Shown one piece after another: positions 21,136 through 32,768 of a DNA stretch of 64,000 bases. Positions within the stretch are counted from its first letter, which is position 1. Every line of letters starts with the position of its first letter. Below the pieces are notes generated by a model. The model saw nothing but the letters and a program-made list of their open reading frames with translations. It ran no database searches and was not told the origin of the DNA. Made by a program: the position numbers and the translations under genes. The stretch comes from Thelonectria olida (Eukaryota; Ascomycota; Sordariomycetes; Hypocreales; Nectriaceae), in assembly GCA_020736575.1 (NCBI GenBank), contig JAGPYM010000007.1, forward strand, positions 1,178,001 to 1,242,000, read 5' to 3'.

Positions 21136-22210
21136 TTTGAGGGTGGTGGTGGTGGTGATAGCAAAGTGATGTAAGTGGAGGTTTAGTAGCGGGATGGAGG
21201 TGTAAGTGGTGGTTGTAGCTTTGCTGGAGGTGTTGTTCTTGTGCAGAGATGGTAATTGGGATGATTGGGATGATGCTTCCAATATAGCCGGGTCCCGTCC
21301 ATCTATTTATCATTCATGCATCGCGCAAACTCCCGTCATGTCCATCTCATTGAATCCTCCCACCGCAATGAAACGGGATGTGAATCTTGGACGCGGATGC
21401 CCTGTTCCCCCGATCGGGGGCGCCACACGGAGGTACTATCATGCAGATGCCCCTCCCACACAAATTACGAGACGTAGCTATCAGATCGCCAGTATCCTCT
21501 CCGCGGCGGGCCCCCACCCTCGCGCCTTCGGCTTCGCAGTTTAGTTTCGCGGGGCGGCGGGCGAGCGACGGGCGCCAGTCAGAGAGAAGGTGCGACGCTG
21601 CGAGAGCGAGCAACGACGGCCGTGCCTGCCAACCTGCATAAATTGTGCCACACCAACGACATCTCCACACGGCTGTGGGTGCGAAAGATGAGTTCTCCAC
21701 GATTCTATTGGGCTGCTCTTCGCTGACGCCCCACCACAGCTTCAGCAAAGGACCAACGCTCTCCCAAGCGTCAACGGTAGAGGAACGGTAATTCGGCACT
21801 GCACCAACAACCAGCAACTCCAAAAGCAAAGGATTGAACAAGTCACTTGGCATTGCGTCGCAGATGAAGCGTGTGTTGGCCCTACGTGTGCGCTACATGG
21901 AGTGTATGACCCTGCAATAGAATCCTTCCGCAGAGGGACCGGCCATTGGACCCCGTGGGCTCTTCCTGATGCATGTTGGGAGGCCTGATGAGAGGATGTT
22001 GTTTGCTTGCATCGTGTCCCGTCAAGTCATTTCTCCTGCTGGACATGATTGGAGTTGCTGAAACAAGGGCTGAAACGAGTCGAGTATTTGGAATGTCCCA
22101 AACGGCTCAACCTTGCCGTGATGTCCCTCCCTTCGACTCTCCCACTACAACAAACACTCTCAACACCAAAGAATTCAACACCACCACCACTCTCTATTTT
22201 GTAAATCCCC
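21136..22210. other. Intergenic region between two minus-strand genes
   Basis: 1.08 kb holding the NmrA-like promoter and the P450 3' flank. A GC-rich patch lies at about 21500-21620. No gene supported. Confidence 0.4.
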
Positions 22211-23975
22211 TCACTCTTGCCCCAAAACCCTCTTCAACTCCCCTTCCCCCCTCTCCCACTCCTCCACAACCCCCTTCCCCCTGCCCTCCCGCACCCTCAT
22301 CTCCACCACAACACTCTCCTTGGGCTTCATCATCAACCCGCCCTCAAAGCCGCTCTCCACGCTCAAATCCGTCCCCGCGGGCACCGCCATGTCCAGCGCC
22401 CACACCATCTTGGCCACCACCGTCAGCAGCGCCTGCATCGTGTACTGCTCGCCCAGACACTTGCGCCGCCCCGCGCCAAACACCCACGTGCTCTTGGTGC
22501 GGTCGTCCGTCTGCGTCGCCGCATCGTCCAGGTACCGCCGCGGGTCGAACGTGTCCGGGTCGGCGTGCACGAGAGGGTCGTGCAGCATGGCAAAGGCGTT
22601 GATGACCACGTTGGTCCCGCGCGGGATCACATAGCCCTTGTACGTGTCGTCCGATTCGGTGACGTGCGGCAGGCCCAGCGGCGTTGAGGGTCTCCATCGG
22701 AACATCTAAATCGTTAATGAGAAACGTACGCAATGAGCCTCGTCAGCCTCCCCACATATCGCCAACCTCAACCTCAACCCCTGACTCCCATCCCCTAATA
22801 GATAGAATAGATGAACGTAAAGTAGAGAAACTCACCTCCATCATGCAAGCCTTCAAATAAGGCATCCTCCCAACATCCTCTCCCCGAGGCATCTTCCCCC
22901 CGCACACCTCTTCCACCTCCCTCCTCGCCTCGCTCAACACCTCCGGATGCGCCGCCATAGCTACAACAAAGTTCATCACCGCCGCACTCGACGTATCAAA
23001 CGCCGCATCCAGGAGCCCGCCCGAGAGCCACTTGACCTCAGTATCCGACATGCCCTCGTCCATCAGCCTCTCCATCACACACACGTACTCGCCCGGCTTC
23101 TTCTCCCTTTGCCGCTCCCGCACCGCCTTGACGCGCGCCACCATCTCGCCGTAGAAGCCGTCCTGGTGCTGTCTGACGAACCGCGCATCCCGCTTCCACT
23201 TTGCCCAGCGCGCAGGCACCCAGCGCAGCGGCACGACAAAGTCCACTGGCGGCGTCTTGCCGGGCTCGAGCAGGCCCGTCAGCAGCTTCTGTCTGTAAAA
23301 GTAGGTGCGGAACAGGTCGTCGCTGACGTCGGCCTGGCCGGTGATGGCCACGAGGGGGGTGCTCAGCGCCCACGCGCGCAGCGTCTCGAGGAAGTCTTGC
23401 GGCCGGTCGACGAGATTCTTGACGCAGCGCGTGCTCAGGGCGTCTTGGATGGGGCCGAGGGTATCGATGCCCTGCTGGCTCAAGAACCACCTGGCGGGGC
23501 GTTTCCAGCGCTTCAGCAGCTTGTCGTTCCTCTGAAACAGCAGGATCTGGCCGACGTCAGGGTCCCACACGTGGTTGAGCGCGATGTAGTTGTACGGCCT
23601 GCCGGCGTATGTGTGGCCCCTCTTGTCGTACAGCTCGTGGATGTCGTCCGGGTCCTGCAGCACGACGAGGTTCAGCGGGCCGGCCTTGAGCCCGAGGATG
23701 GGGCCGTAGAGCTTCGCCCATTCGGTAAAGGTGACATACGACTTGACGAGCGGGATGGAGGCGAGGTTGCCGAGGAACGGGATGGTGCGCGGGCCCGGGG
23801 GGTAGTTCTTTGGACGCCGGGTTGCCAAATGCGCCTGGAGAAGAAGGAACAGGAAAGCGAGGGTGCCGACGACGAGAGCTATTCGTGCCCATGACATGGG
23901 CGGCAGAGAAAGCATTTTCCGGACATCGTGATCCAGATCGACACCAGGCATCTTGTGCAGTCGTTGGCTCGCCAT
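22211..23975 (-). CDS. Cytochrome P450 monooxygenase, ER-anchored
   Basis: Two exons, 22836-23975 and 22211-22705, separated by a 130-nt intron (GTGAGT...TTTAG), give 544 aa. The first ATG is at 23975 (ACCATGG context); an ATG at 23915 would give 524 aa with the usual short N-terminus. A membrane anchor (ARIALVVGTLAFLFLLLQAHLA) precedes the hinge NYPPGPRTIPFLGNL. The I-helix is present as LLDAAFDTSSAAV. The ExxR is formed across the splice junction (MME+MFRWRP). The PERF region reads FDPRRYL, and the heme-binding loop FGAGRRKCLG matches FxxGxRxCxG exactly. The CYP family cannot be named from motifs; O-methylsterigmatocystin-oxidoreductase-like fungal P450s look closest in general style. Substrate unknown. 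No polyketide, terpene or peptide synthase gene is nearby. Confidence 0.9.
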
Positions 23976-25289
23976 GGTAACGATGCCCAAGAACGAGCAG
24001 CTCGCAACAAAAGGCGATGACAAAAGCGCTTTGAGAAGATCAGCAATGATTCGCGATCAAAGAGCGAACAGTGTCCCTATTAGTCGACGAGGGGACACCT
24101 TGGTATAGTTGCCAAGGACTGCATGGCATCCGACGTGTGGTGACCTGACATATGTATCATACCAATGGCTTGTCCGCTGCCAAGCACGCCCACGACCTCT
24201 GCAACAAGTCTTCGTCGTCATCCTACACCTCTTATCCCTCGGATTGCCGTCTCACCGCGTCTCAGCTCGCATGGCTTAGGCCTCAGCCGCAGGCTATTTC
24301 ATCGAATCGACCTCGACCAAAACGTCCGTATCTGATTCTTCATCTCGGCTCCCGACTAATACGTCGAATCGCATCAGCTCTCTCCTAATCCTGCCGAGTC
24401 ATCGCCCAAAGTCAGTCACACCATCATCCTTCGCATCAATGATCGGGGATAGGACGGTTGCACGACAAACTCGGGAATCCTTAACTCCGTCCTGCTGTCG
24501 TCGAATCCTCCCTACACCACACCTGTCGTTGCAGCTTGGCATCGGACACACGTATTTACGTTGCAGGTAAGACTTGCTCGCACTTCGGAGTGCGACTTGG
24601 TAAGGCGCATTGCATCATGGCGCAGATGCATCCGGCCTCCGGCAATGATATAAACGCCATTGCTGACAGGAGTCGGGTTAGCTAAAGGTAACACAGCAAG
24701 ATATTTATACTAACCACATTCATCGCGATTGTCCTTCTCGCCCAATACGCGCAAGCTATCCTCTCACTCAGCAAAGCAGGCGACACATTTAACTTGAACA
24801 GTTTCTCTTCATCTCTACCTATACTCCATCTCCTCATGGTATAGTTGCCTCTGTCGGAGACAAGAGTGCACCTCCTCCCAAAAGGTTGAAGAATACTCCA
24901 AAGGAAATAAAAACGTGGGCAAATCCATATGCGAACGAATTTACAATGCTGTTCGATGAATCCACCACAAGGGAATGGACGGCCAAGCGGCCATTACCTC
25001 CACACTCCCGACCATGTCTTGTTGTCTGTTGCCCGAAAGAGGGCCAGTTTGCCACCAATTCACCATAAAAACAAGACTCCAAAGAAATATATGACAGAAG
25101 AAAAAGAACCCAGTACATACAGGGAATCAGACACGCCAGTCCAATAGCCCCTTCATCAGAACGAGAACCCGCAAGAAATGGTATATAACAGCAAACGACG
25201 ACGTTGCAGAAAAGGCAGTGGTGAGAACGGCTGCAGGCAAAGTCGTGATACAGCACGCAGTTCCACTGCCTTACTTCGGTTCAGGCCAG
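23976..25289. other. Intergenic region, P450 promoter and CRH 3' flank
   Basis: 1.31 kb. A 140-codon minus-strand frame at 24834-25256 lies directly downstream of the CRH stop; it is Cys/Phe-rich without a motif and is most simply the CRH 3' UTR. No gene supported. Confidence 0.4.
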
Positions 25290-26764
25290 TTACAGCCAAA
25301 ACAGTGCGCAGCCAGCAATAATGATGGCCAGGGCGCTGGCGCTCGTCCTCGTGCTACCGCTCTTGCCGTTGCTCGAGTCAGACGAGTCAGACGAGTCGTC
25401 GTCACTGCCACAGTCCTGGTTGAAGCTCGTGGTCTTACACTTGGAGGTGTCAGCCTTAGTGCCCGAGCTACTGTCATCTGAGGTCGAATCATTATTGGAG
25501 CTGGAATCGTCGTTGCTGCTGCTGTTGTCGTTGCTACTATCATCTTCGCTGTGGTCATCGCCAGACGAGCCGTTAGAACCACCAGGGATAGAGGCAGCCT
25601 CAGAGGACTCCGCAGACTTGTCAGAGGACGAGGAAGAGGAGCTCTTGTCAGAGGAAGAACTCTTGGTGGCCTTCTTCTTGCCCTTGTCCATGTCCAGGCC
25701 AGTAGCCGAGAGCGAGCCAATGATGTGCTTCTTATCGCTATCAACGATAGTGTCGTTCGTGCAACGGATGTCGTTGTAGTAGTAGCTCTTCTTCAGGTTG
25801 GTGCCGGGAGGGGTGGGGGAGTTGTAACACTCAATGTCGACCTCGGAAAAGGTGGCAAAGTAGTAGCCATAGTTCTGGATATCGGAAGAGTCCCAGTCGA
25901 TCTCACCACCGGCCCAGTCAATAGTACCCTTCTGGTTGGAGGCAAGACCACCAGGCCAAAGAGACAACTGGACACGAGCAGGAGTCTGGGGGAACTGGAA
26001 GTTCTGGCTGGTCTCGTTCCAGGTGTCGGCCTTTTCCTTGGTACGCCCAACCTTGCCATCGATGATCCACTCAATCTTGTCAGGGGTCCAGCGGACCTCA
26101 TATGTGTGCCAGTTATCAAAGGTATCAGAAGTGCTGAGGTTGCCCGAGTTGTGGTAGTCCGTGATACCCTGGAAGTAGTAGTTGGTCTGAGCAGTCTCAA
26201 GCTCGGTTCCGACAAACTCGAAGTCGATTTCATCCTTGACATCGGAGAAGAGAATGAAAGCAGTGACAACACCGGCGCCTCGGCTCGTCTTGAACTTGGC
26301 CTTGACGTTACCGTACCACATGTACACGGTAGAGGAGAGGACAGTTCCGACACTGTTCTTAGGCATGGTCAGGAGCAGGTTGTCGTTGTAGACGAGGGCC
26401 TCGCCCTGGGAAACCCAGTCGGCCTTGGAAGCATCACCAAGGTAGTCGCTGATGTCGACCACGCGGTCGAGGGTGTTCAACTTCATGGAACGGTCCTCGC
26501 AAACAGGGGAAGGGACACAGGCGTCGAGTGAGAACGAGGACTTGGGGTCGCAGCCACCAAGACAAAAGGCGCCAACACCGCATTCACCGTAGGCTACACG
26601 AAGATGTTAGTCATTGCTCGCCAATATGATGTTGTCATGAAGGTGTAAGGCTTACTGCTGCAGCAAGGGGCATCTTTGGGACATTTGGAACCGGGGGAAC
26701 ACTTGGCACCAGCGATTACAGAGCCAGCGCCAAGAAGCGCGGCCAGAGCAAGAGATCGAAGCAT
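25290..26764 (-). CDS. UTR2: GH16 CRH/UTR2-type chitin-glucan transglycosylase with CBM18 and GPI anchor
   Basis: Exons 26656-26764 and 25290-26593 give 470 aa; the 62-nt intron splits the chitin-binding module. In order: signal peptide (MLRSLALAALLGAGSVIAGA); CBM18-like domain with eight or more Cys (CSPGSKCPKDAPCC, then TYGECGVGAFCLGGC); GH16 domain with the catalytic motif DEIDFEFVG (ExDxxE) and GNVKAKFKTSRGAGVVTAF before it; a long Ser/Asp-rich linker; and a GPI signal ending SASALAIIIAGCALFWL. Known of the family: Crh1/Utr2 enzymes cross-link chitin to beta-1,6- and beta-1,3-glucan in the wall. The CBM18 favours the UTR2/CRH2 branch. The 5' flank carries a long pyrimidine-rich tract on the coding strand. 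Confidence 0.93.
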
Positions 26765-29700
26765 TATGGGTATGTCTGGGGTGATGATACTCTTGAAAAG
26801 GAATGCTGAACTGAATGTTGATGAGGATTGGCGTTCGGTTGTCGACGAGGGAAGAATTAGGTCGTTGCGATATCCAAAACCGAGAAAGATTTCTTCAAGT
26901 CGGAATTAAGCGGTATGTACCAAGTTCTGATTATTATTAAAGAGTTGATTTGTTCGAGGCAGGACCAGGTGAACGAAGGCTGGAGGTGACTGCCGTATGC
27001 GAATAAGTTGGGGGTAACGAGTGCGAGATGTTGGTTTTGTGAGAAGTTGAGGTGGAACCAGACAAACAACCAATGACGACCAAGTCTGTTGTTTTAAGTA
27101 AATAAACAAAAGAACTTTTGTTTGTTTTCCTGGCGAAGAGGTTTGGAATGCGGGAAGTCGGTTTGCGGAGGACACAACGGTCGCTAGAAGATTCGCGTGG
27201 TGGATGGATTCCTGATATCCGGAGCGAGCCACAGGATCGAGCGAGCGTCTAATTTCCTTCCGGCGATAAAGGCGTGAAGTTCAGGTAACAGGGCCAAAAA
27301 TTAAGAATCGACTCTTTTCCGGATAACCAAGCGAATCGATTGCTGGACAAAGGCGTTGAGATGTTTTTTTTTCTCCTTCAGCGAGCGAAAGGGGGGAGCG
27401 AGAGTATGGGCGTTGCGCGCGCTTCGGCGGATTCCCCTATCGAGAGATATCGAGTAACAGCGCCGGAGAAAAAAAAAAGGGGAGTTCAGGGTCGACGTCT
27501 GCCAAACGAGACTTGTGTAGCGACGGACAAGAAGTAAAATATACAACAAAAATTATTACTACTATGAGCAAACAAATTTGAGAGAAAAACCGCGGCGGCC
27601 AGAGAATTAAGTTGTGCGCGCCCAGAAACGACTGTAGGGGGAGGGGGGGTTAGTGGGGGGTGATTGCAAAGGAGGAGGAGGATAGAAGAAGCGAGAGAGA
27701 GAAGAAGAAAGGGAATAAGGAAAGGAGAGGAGCAAGGAGGAGGAGGGCAGGCACGGGAATCGGAACGGGGAACGGAGAAGGGAAAACGGGGGAGGAGATG
27801 GGGAAGGAGAGACCTCTCGCCATGGCTCTTTCCTAAGATGGGATGGGATGGAGTTGGTTCGCGCCTACCCTGCGATCCCTCATGCCCTTGCCTGCCATCC
27901 ATGATACGAAGCAGGTGCCAAAGGTACACCTGCAAAATGGGCAATATGAAGCCGCACCACACGAGCCAATCTCGGATCCGTTCTCATCGAGACAGGGCTA
28001 AGACTCGCCCCAAGGCGGGCCCTGGTGCTGCCTTCCTCCCGAAAAATAGAGACGAGCGAGTCTGAGCGGTACAAAAGAGATGGAAGGAACCGAAAGACTC
28101 CATCTTCAAAGAGTCGAGGGAAGGAAGTGTGGGGCAACAGGCAAGGATCGGCCAATGACGAAACGCTGGACCTGAAGCTCCCTCCCCCTTGATAAATGAA
28201 GCGCGGGGTGGGGATAAAGGCGAGTCTGAGAGCGAGGGTGGGCTGGATAATTTACCTTGTGTCCGTATCGCGCCAGGGCCAAGCAGCCAAGCGACATGGC
28301 TTTGCCGGAAGTCGTTTAGCCTTGGGATCAGTCATTCGTCGACCAACGAGGGATTCGCCAGACACGGAAACCGGCAGCGTGAGATGCGATTGCCTTTCTT
28401 CCATGAGTGATGGTTGATGCACCGACGTTCCGCCTCACACAGGCTGGAGGACTGGAGGATAGATACAGAAATTACTGGCCGTATCAAGCGGCTATGTGCA
28501 GAATCGAAAGCAATCAATCCATCTCAACTGTCACTGTCCAATTGTTCAACAAAGGTGGACCGCACCAAGCCAGCCAAAAAGGAGCTGTTTGCCCAATCGG
28601 GCCACCACATCCGTCTTGTCCTTGTCTGAGCGACAATCTCTCGTAGTTCTTCACATGGAATCAAAAACACCCACGTCACTCACTCACCACTGACATTCAC
28701 ACAATTCCTCCAACTTGTTTCGTTTTGCAATTTGACATTTTGACATATTTGACATGTTCAAATTCTCTGCCAAGTCAAGATTGCGTGGCGTGAGACGTCC
28801 CTAGCCCAATGCAAGCCACCTCCAAGCAAGTCACCAACACCACCACGCCAATTTAGCGACCGTCCGCCAGCAAGGCAGACAGACTCCCATCCGTTGGAGA
28901 ACTTTGGTGGAAGCGACCGGATGTTACCCCGTCTTATGACTCCTTGACGAATAGCGGAGCGCCTAAATACTTCCCATCAGGAAGTGCTTTGCTTCGGCTT
29001 CGACACCGCAAATCCTCCCCAAGACCTCGACGCTTTAATTATAGGTTTGCAGCAAGCAATTGATCGAGACTATCGATGCAAGCCGCGAGAGCCAACGCAC
29101 TATCATCAATCTTCGAGCTCGTGTTGCGAAACAAGAACAAGACAATGATTTTCTATCCATTGTGATCCACACAGCTTTGGTGAGACTCGAAGGGTTCCCT
29201 TCGCTTTGACTTACTACGTAGCCTATCACCCTACCAAGCGCCTCGGGGCGTCGATCGCCGTCTGCAGCCTGTTGCACATCTCACCGGATGCGATGCTTAT
29301 TATCCACATCAAAGATATGCAATTAATCGTCGGAAGCCCCCGGCACGCAAACCACCCAAACTTGCAAGCCTCGTGATCCACAGTCATGCACAGGTGATTG
29401 TCTTGCCATTCTCGTATACGGCCCCTGTCGTCCCGCTTGCCTGCCAGTTAGTTCCCACTTCCACTACCTTGGCCAAGGTGCTCTTGTGAGCAAATCTACC
29501 AAGTTCTTTTGCTCTCAAATCCGCGGCAAGCAGGGGACTTAGGCGTCGTGAGATCCCATCAAAGAGCACACCACACAACCACCTGAATTCTAGATATATC
29601 AAAGGCAGAAATCTATGTCCATCAAAGCATTATGCAACACCGTTAGAGCCCATGTTCTAGCTGACTTCTCACTGTCGGTATCACAAGTTACGTCGCACAG

Positions 29701-31385
29701 AGATCCTGCTGCCCGACACGCTGTCACACCAACCAACCAGTCAAATCCATGCCGACGAGCTAATCGAACACAGGCACATAACCACAATGGAACTCAAACA
29801 ACGCAGCCTCGTAACTGCGATGCACTGAATACTCGTACATGAACCGACGGCTATCACAGACATTCGCTCCACGGCTCGATTTTCTCGGGTCGGCCCGTTT
29901 GTCGTATAGGGTAGTTGATGCGAGTATTACAACATGAAGCCATCACCGACTTCCAGTTGTGGTTTGTTTATATTGTGTCCTCCTTGCTTAACTGAAGGTA
30001 ATCTAGCATTTATTCTAAGTTAGGGGGCAAGTTATGCTGTCCGAGGTTGCACGCTTTTGGGTGCAGCCGAGGGTAAACGTTGAATCGAGAAGTGATATGA
30101 ACAGACTCGCACAATGACATTAACTTGAGCAGTGGTTAACTGTACGATAAAGCTTCAAAGATACACTCAGCAATACCCGAACACCTCCCTCGTGCCTAGA
30201 ATAACTGGCACCCATAGCCGAAGTGAACATACCCACATCATGGAGATACCTAAGAGTCAAGTATCCCCGGCACATGCGATACTTACGATACATGACTCCT
30301 ACACATCCACCAAGTACTTCCGCGATACCTTGTCACCTTCCCCAGTTTCCCCAGAACTAGACCCATCTTGACTTGACGGTACTTCTTACTTGAACTCCTC
30401 CCGGCTAGAAACCTCTGCCTTAAAACACTCATCCTCGAGTCAGTACCTGTTGTACCTCGCCAAGCTTCGCACCCTTCCCAAAACACACTGGCGAAACACC
30501 ACTCCCCAAACAAGAGTTAAAGCCGTGGACATCACACAGCATAAAAACCTACATCAACAAGCATTCTCTTCCATACACAGCTCAACACCACGTAGAAACC
30601 AAAACCAAGCATGGGGTATACATAACTATCACCGAGCCTATTTCGAACAGTCTCCCCTTTCCAGCCAAACAATAAAACAATAGAAAGAAATGTGAAAAGG
30701 ACCACCTCGACAAGCCCGTCATCTTTTGCTCCGGGCCCCGTTTCGCAACGGTTCGCCTCCGCGTCTCGCCCAGGCAATTACAACATCAGACGTTTCCCCC
30801 AATGAAAGTAAGACACTCGCTGCGAGCCAACCAGTTCGACCTGGCCATCTGCAATTTATCCTCCGACTAACAAACCTTTCCACCCGTCCATCTCCGAGTT
30901 TCAGAATCCCATGCTCCGGTTGAATCCCACCAGTCTCGACAAGCAACTTGTACAAGAAATTGCCCGCAAAGAATATCCGTCATTCATCCCAGCCCTTATC
31001 TAGGATGGTCGTCATAGCCCTCAAGAGCGTCCCGGTCCCAAAATGTAATTCGCCCTACCCGTCCACCATATGCCTTAAAAGGAAGAACATGGGGAGGATA
31101 CAATTAAACAGTGTTTCAGTGAAGGGTGTGTAAAATGAAATTGCCGACATGCCGGCTCTCACAAAGTTTTTTTTGTTCTTTTCGTGTACTTTTCGCCAGT
31201 TGGGTCTCACAAAACTCTCAGCAATGGGCCGTGGCGGCCCTGGTCATGCTTTTGAACATGGCCATCCTTGCCATATTGCCATAATAGTGTGGTCACAAGG
31301 CAGACCCGTCATTTTGTGACATAGCCTCATCGACCCTTGGCATTAGCGAAGAGATCTGGCTCAGGTTAACGTCAAGACGCCGTTG
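26765..31385. other. 4.6-kb gene-poor region
   Basis: From the CRH start to the stop of the first Myb gene. The CRH promoter side holds a polypurine tract (27669-27812, plus strand). The remainder (28-31.3 kb) has only short frames on both strands without motifs, coding bias or splice-linked partners. No gene, tRNA or repeat family was recognised. Confidence 0.45.
27669..27812. repeat. Polypurine/polypyrimidine tract
   Basis: About 144 bp in which almost every plus-strand base is A or G (runs such as GGAGGAGGAGGATAGAAGAA). It lies about 0.9-1.05 kb upstream of the CRH start. CT-rich tracts on the coding strand are common in fungal promoters; this one is unusually long and could form triplex DNA. 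Confidence 0.8.
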
Positions 31386-32768
31386 CTACAGGCGAAGCTT
31401 CGTGGGCATACCAGGGAAATGCTCTTTGGCGTATTGTTCACATGCCTGAGACGGTCAGTATGATGACCCTACCAGGGTTTAGAGCTGTATCATACCTTGG
31501 CAGGCTTGCCGACCTTCTGACCAATGACTTTCCACTTATTATTTTCGTACTCTTTAATTGCATTCAACAACGCTTGGCTCTGATGGAGGGGGAAGTCAGC
31601 ATGGGGGCTCGCTCAACTGGGGGCACGAATATTTGTTACCTCGTCCTCGGCAAACTCAGCATAGTGCATGTCCTGTCATGGGTTAGATATCAATATGGCA
31701 CTTTAGTACTTGCTTGGTGCAACTACGTACCTTGTACCAGTGCTTCTTGACAGAACCTTCTGTTCTGGTAGGGAAGGTCTGCATGTTGCGTTAGCTTGTG
31801 TGTACCAACGCCTCACGTCGTCCTACATACCTTGGCAATCTCGGCCCAGCTATTGCCAGCATCCCGCATTTGCTTCAGCCTCAACTCTTCTTGAGGAGTC
31901 CATGGGGTATTCGTCCTGCTCTTCTTGGCCGGAGGGGGTGCAATCGGTGCGGCGGCAGCTTCCTCGACCGGGGCTGGAGCTTGCTGAGGAGGGCCAGCTT
32001 GGGCAACGGGAGGTGCCGCAGCGGGAGGCGGCACCTGGGCCTGAGAGGGGGGAATGGGAGCTGGCGGGGCCGAAGTCGCCGGTGGCGGGACAGGGGCGGC
32101 AGATGGAGCGGGGCGCTTCCGTTGTCGGCCGGTGGGAGCGGGAGCGGGAGTTGGAGTCTGTTGCTGAGCGGGGGGTCCGTTTGGAGGCGGTTGAACGTTC
32201 ATGGGTGGTTGGACGGGAGCAGGATGATGTTGCTGCTGCTGTGCCATATTCTGCTGGGGATTGCCATAGGGAAAATCCATACGCTCGTTGCGACGGGCCA
32301 TATCGGCCTGGTACGGGTGAGCGTTGCTAAGACGGTGGTCGGTTAGCAGGCTGATTTGTCTCAACCGTGGGACGTAGTAGTGGGCATGTCATGACCTGGA
32401 ATGGGCATGGTGGCCGGTGGACCGGAGGTGTCCAAGAGGATCTGCAGGGACAAAAGGAAAGGTAGTCCCAGGTCAGAGGAACAACGACGACGGGACGTTA
32501 TAAAGATGGGCAAGAGGAGAGAAGCCCAGCATGGTGATACAACGACAGGAGTTCCCCAGCCGCCTGAGGGGAAGGTGCCAGCATGCCAGGGAGGGGGGGT
32601 ACCTTGGGTACATGAAGAACCCGGTGTGTCGCAGACAAGTGGCAGCAAGTAGATGCGAGGGGATGTACAAGAGACAAGGAGAATATGTACTTACTGCATC
32701 TCATTGGGCTGGTGGGTGGAGTTGGAGTAAACGTAGTCCGGCACTGGGCCGACCTGCCACTGCTGCAT
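31386..32768 (-). CDS. Myb/SANT-type DNA-binding protein with two C-terminal repeats
   Basis: Exons 32695-32768, 31831-32326, 31731-31778, 31640-31672, 31496-31579 and 31386-31445 are all in phase and give 264 aa. The start MQQWQVGPVPDYVYSNSTHQ follows an acceptor (CATCTTCAG) three bases before the ATG, so there is a 5' UTR intron. A Pro/Gln/Ala-rich middle (possible activation region) holds a basic NLS-like GRQRKRP and PPAKKSR. Repeat 1 is WTPQEELRLKQMRDAGNSWA, continuing EIAKTFPTRTEGSVKKHWYK. Repeat 2 is ESQALLNAIKEYENNKWKVI, continuing GQKVGKPAKACEQYAKEHF. The tight Trp spacing is typical of Myb/SANT helices. Targets unknown. The first coding intron is long (368 nt, GTAAGT...GCTAAC...TTAG) and holds an exon-like open segment. 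Confidence 0.8.

Noticed and set aside
24834..25256. 140-codon minus-strand frame downstream of CRH
   Set aside because: Directly follows the CRH stop on the same strand, has no motif, and is best explained as 3' UTR.
25551..26531. 326-codon plus-strand frame over the CRH gene
   Set aside because: Antisense shadow of a GH16 gene with all family motifs on the minus strand; no motif or ATG support of its own.
20398..26764. Possible secondary-metabolite cluster (NmrA-like, P450, nearby SDR)
   Set aside because: No polyketide, terpene, peptide or other backbone enzyme, transporter or cluster regulator within reach; CRH and hydrolase neighbours are housekeeping types.
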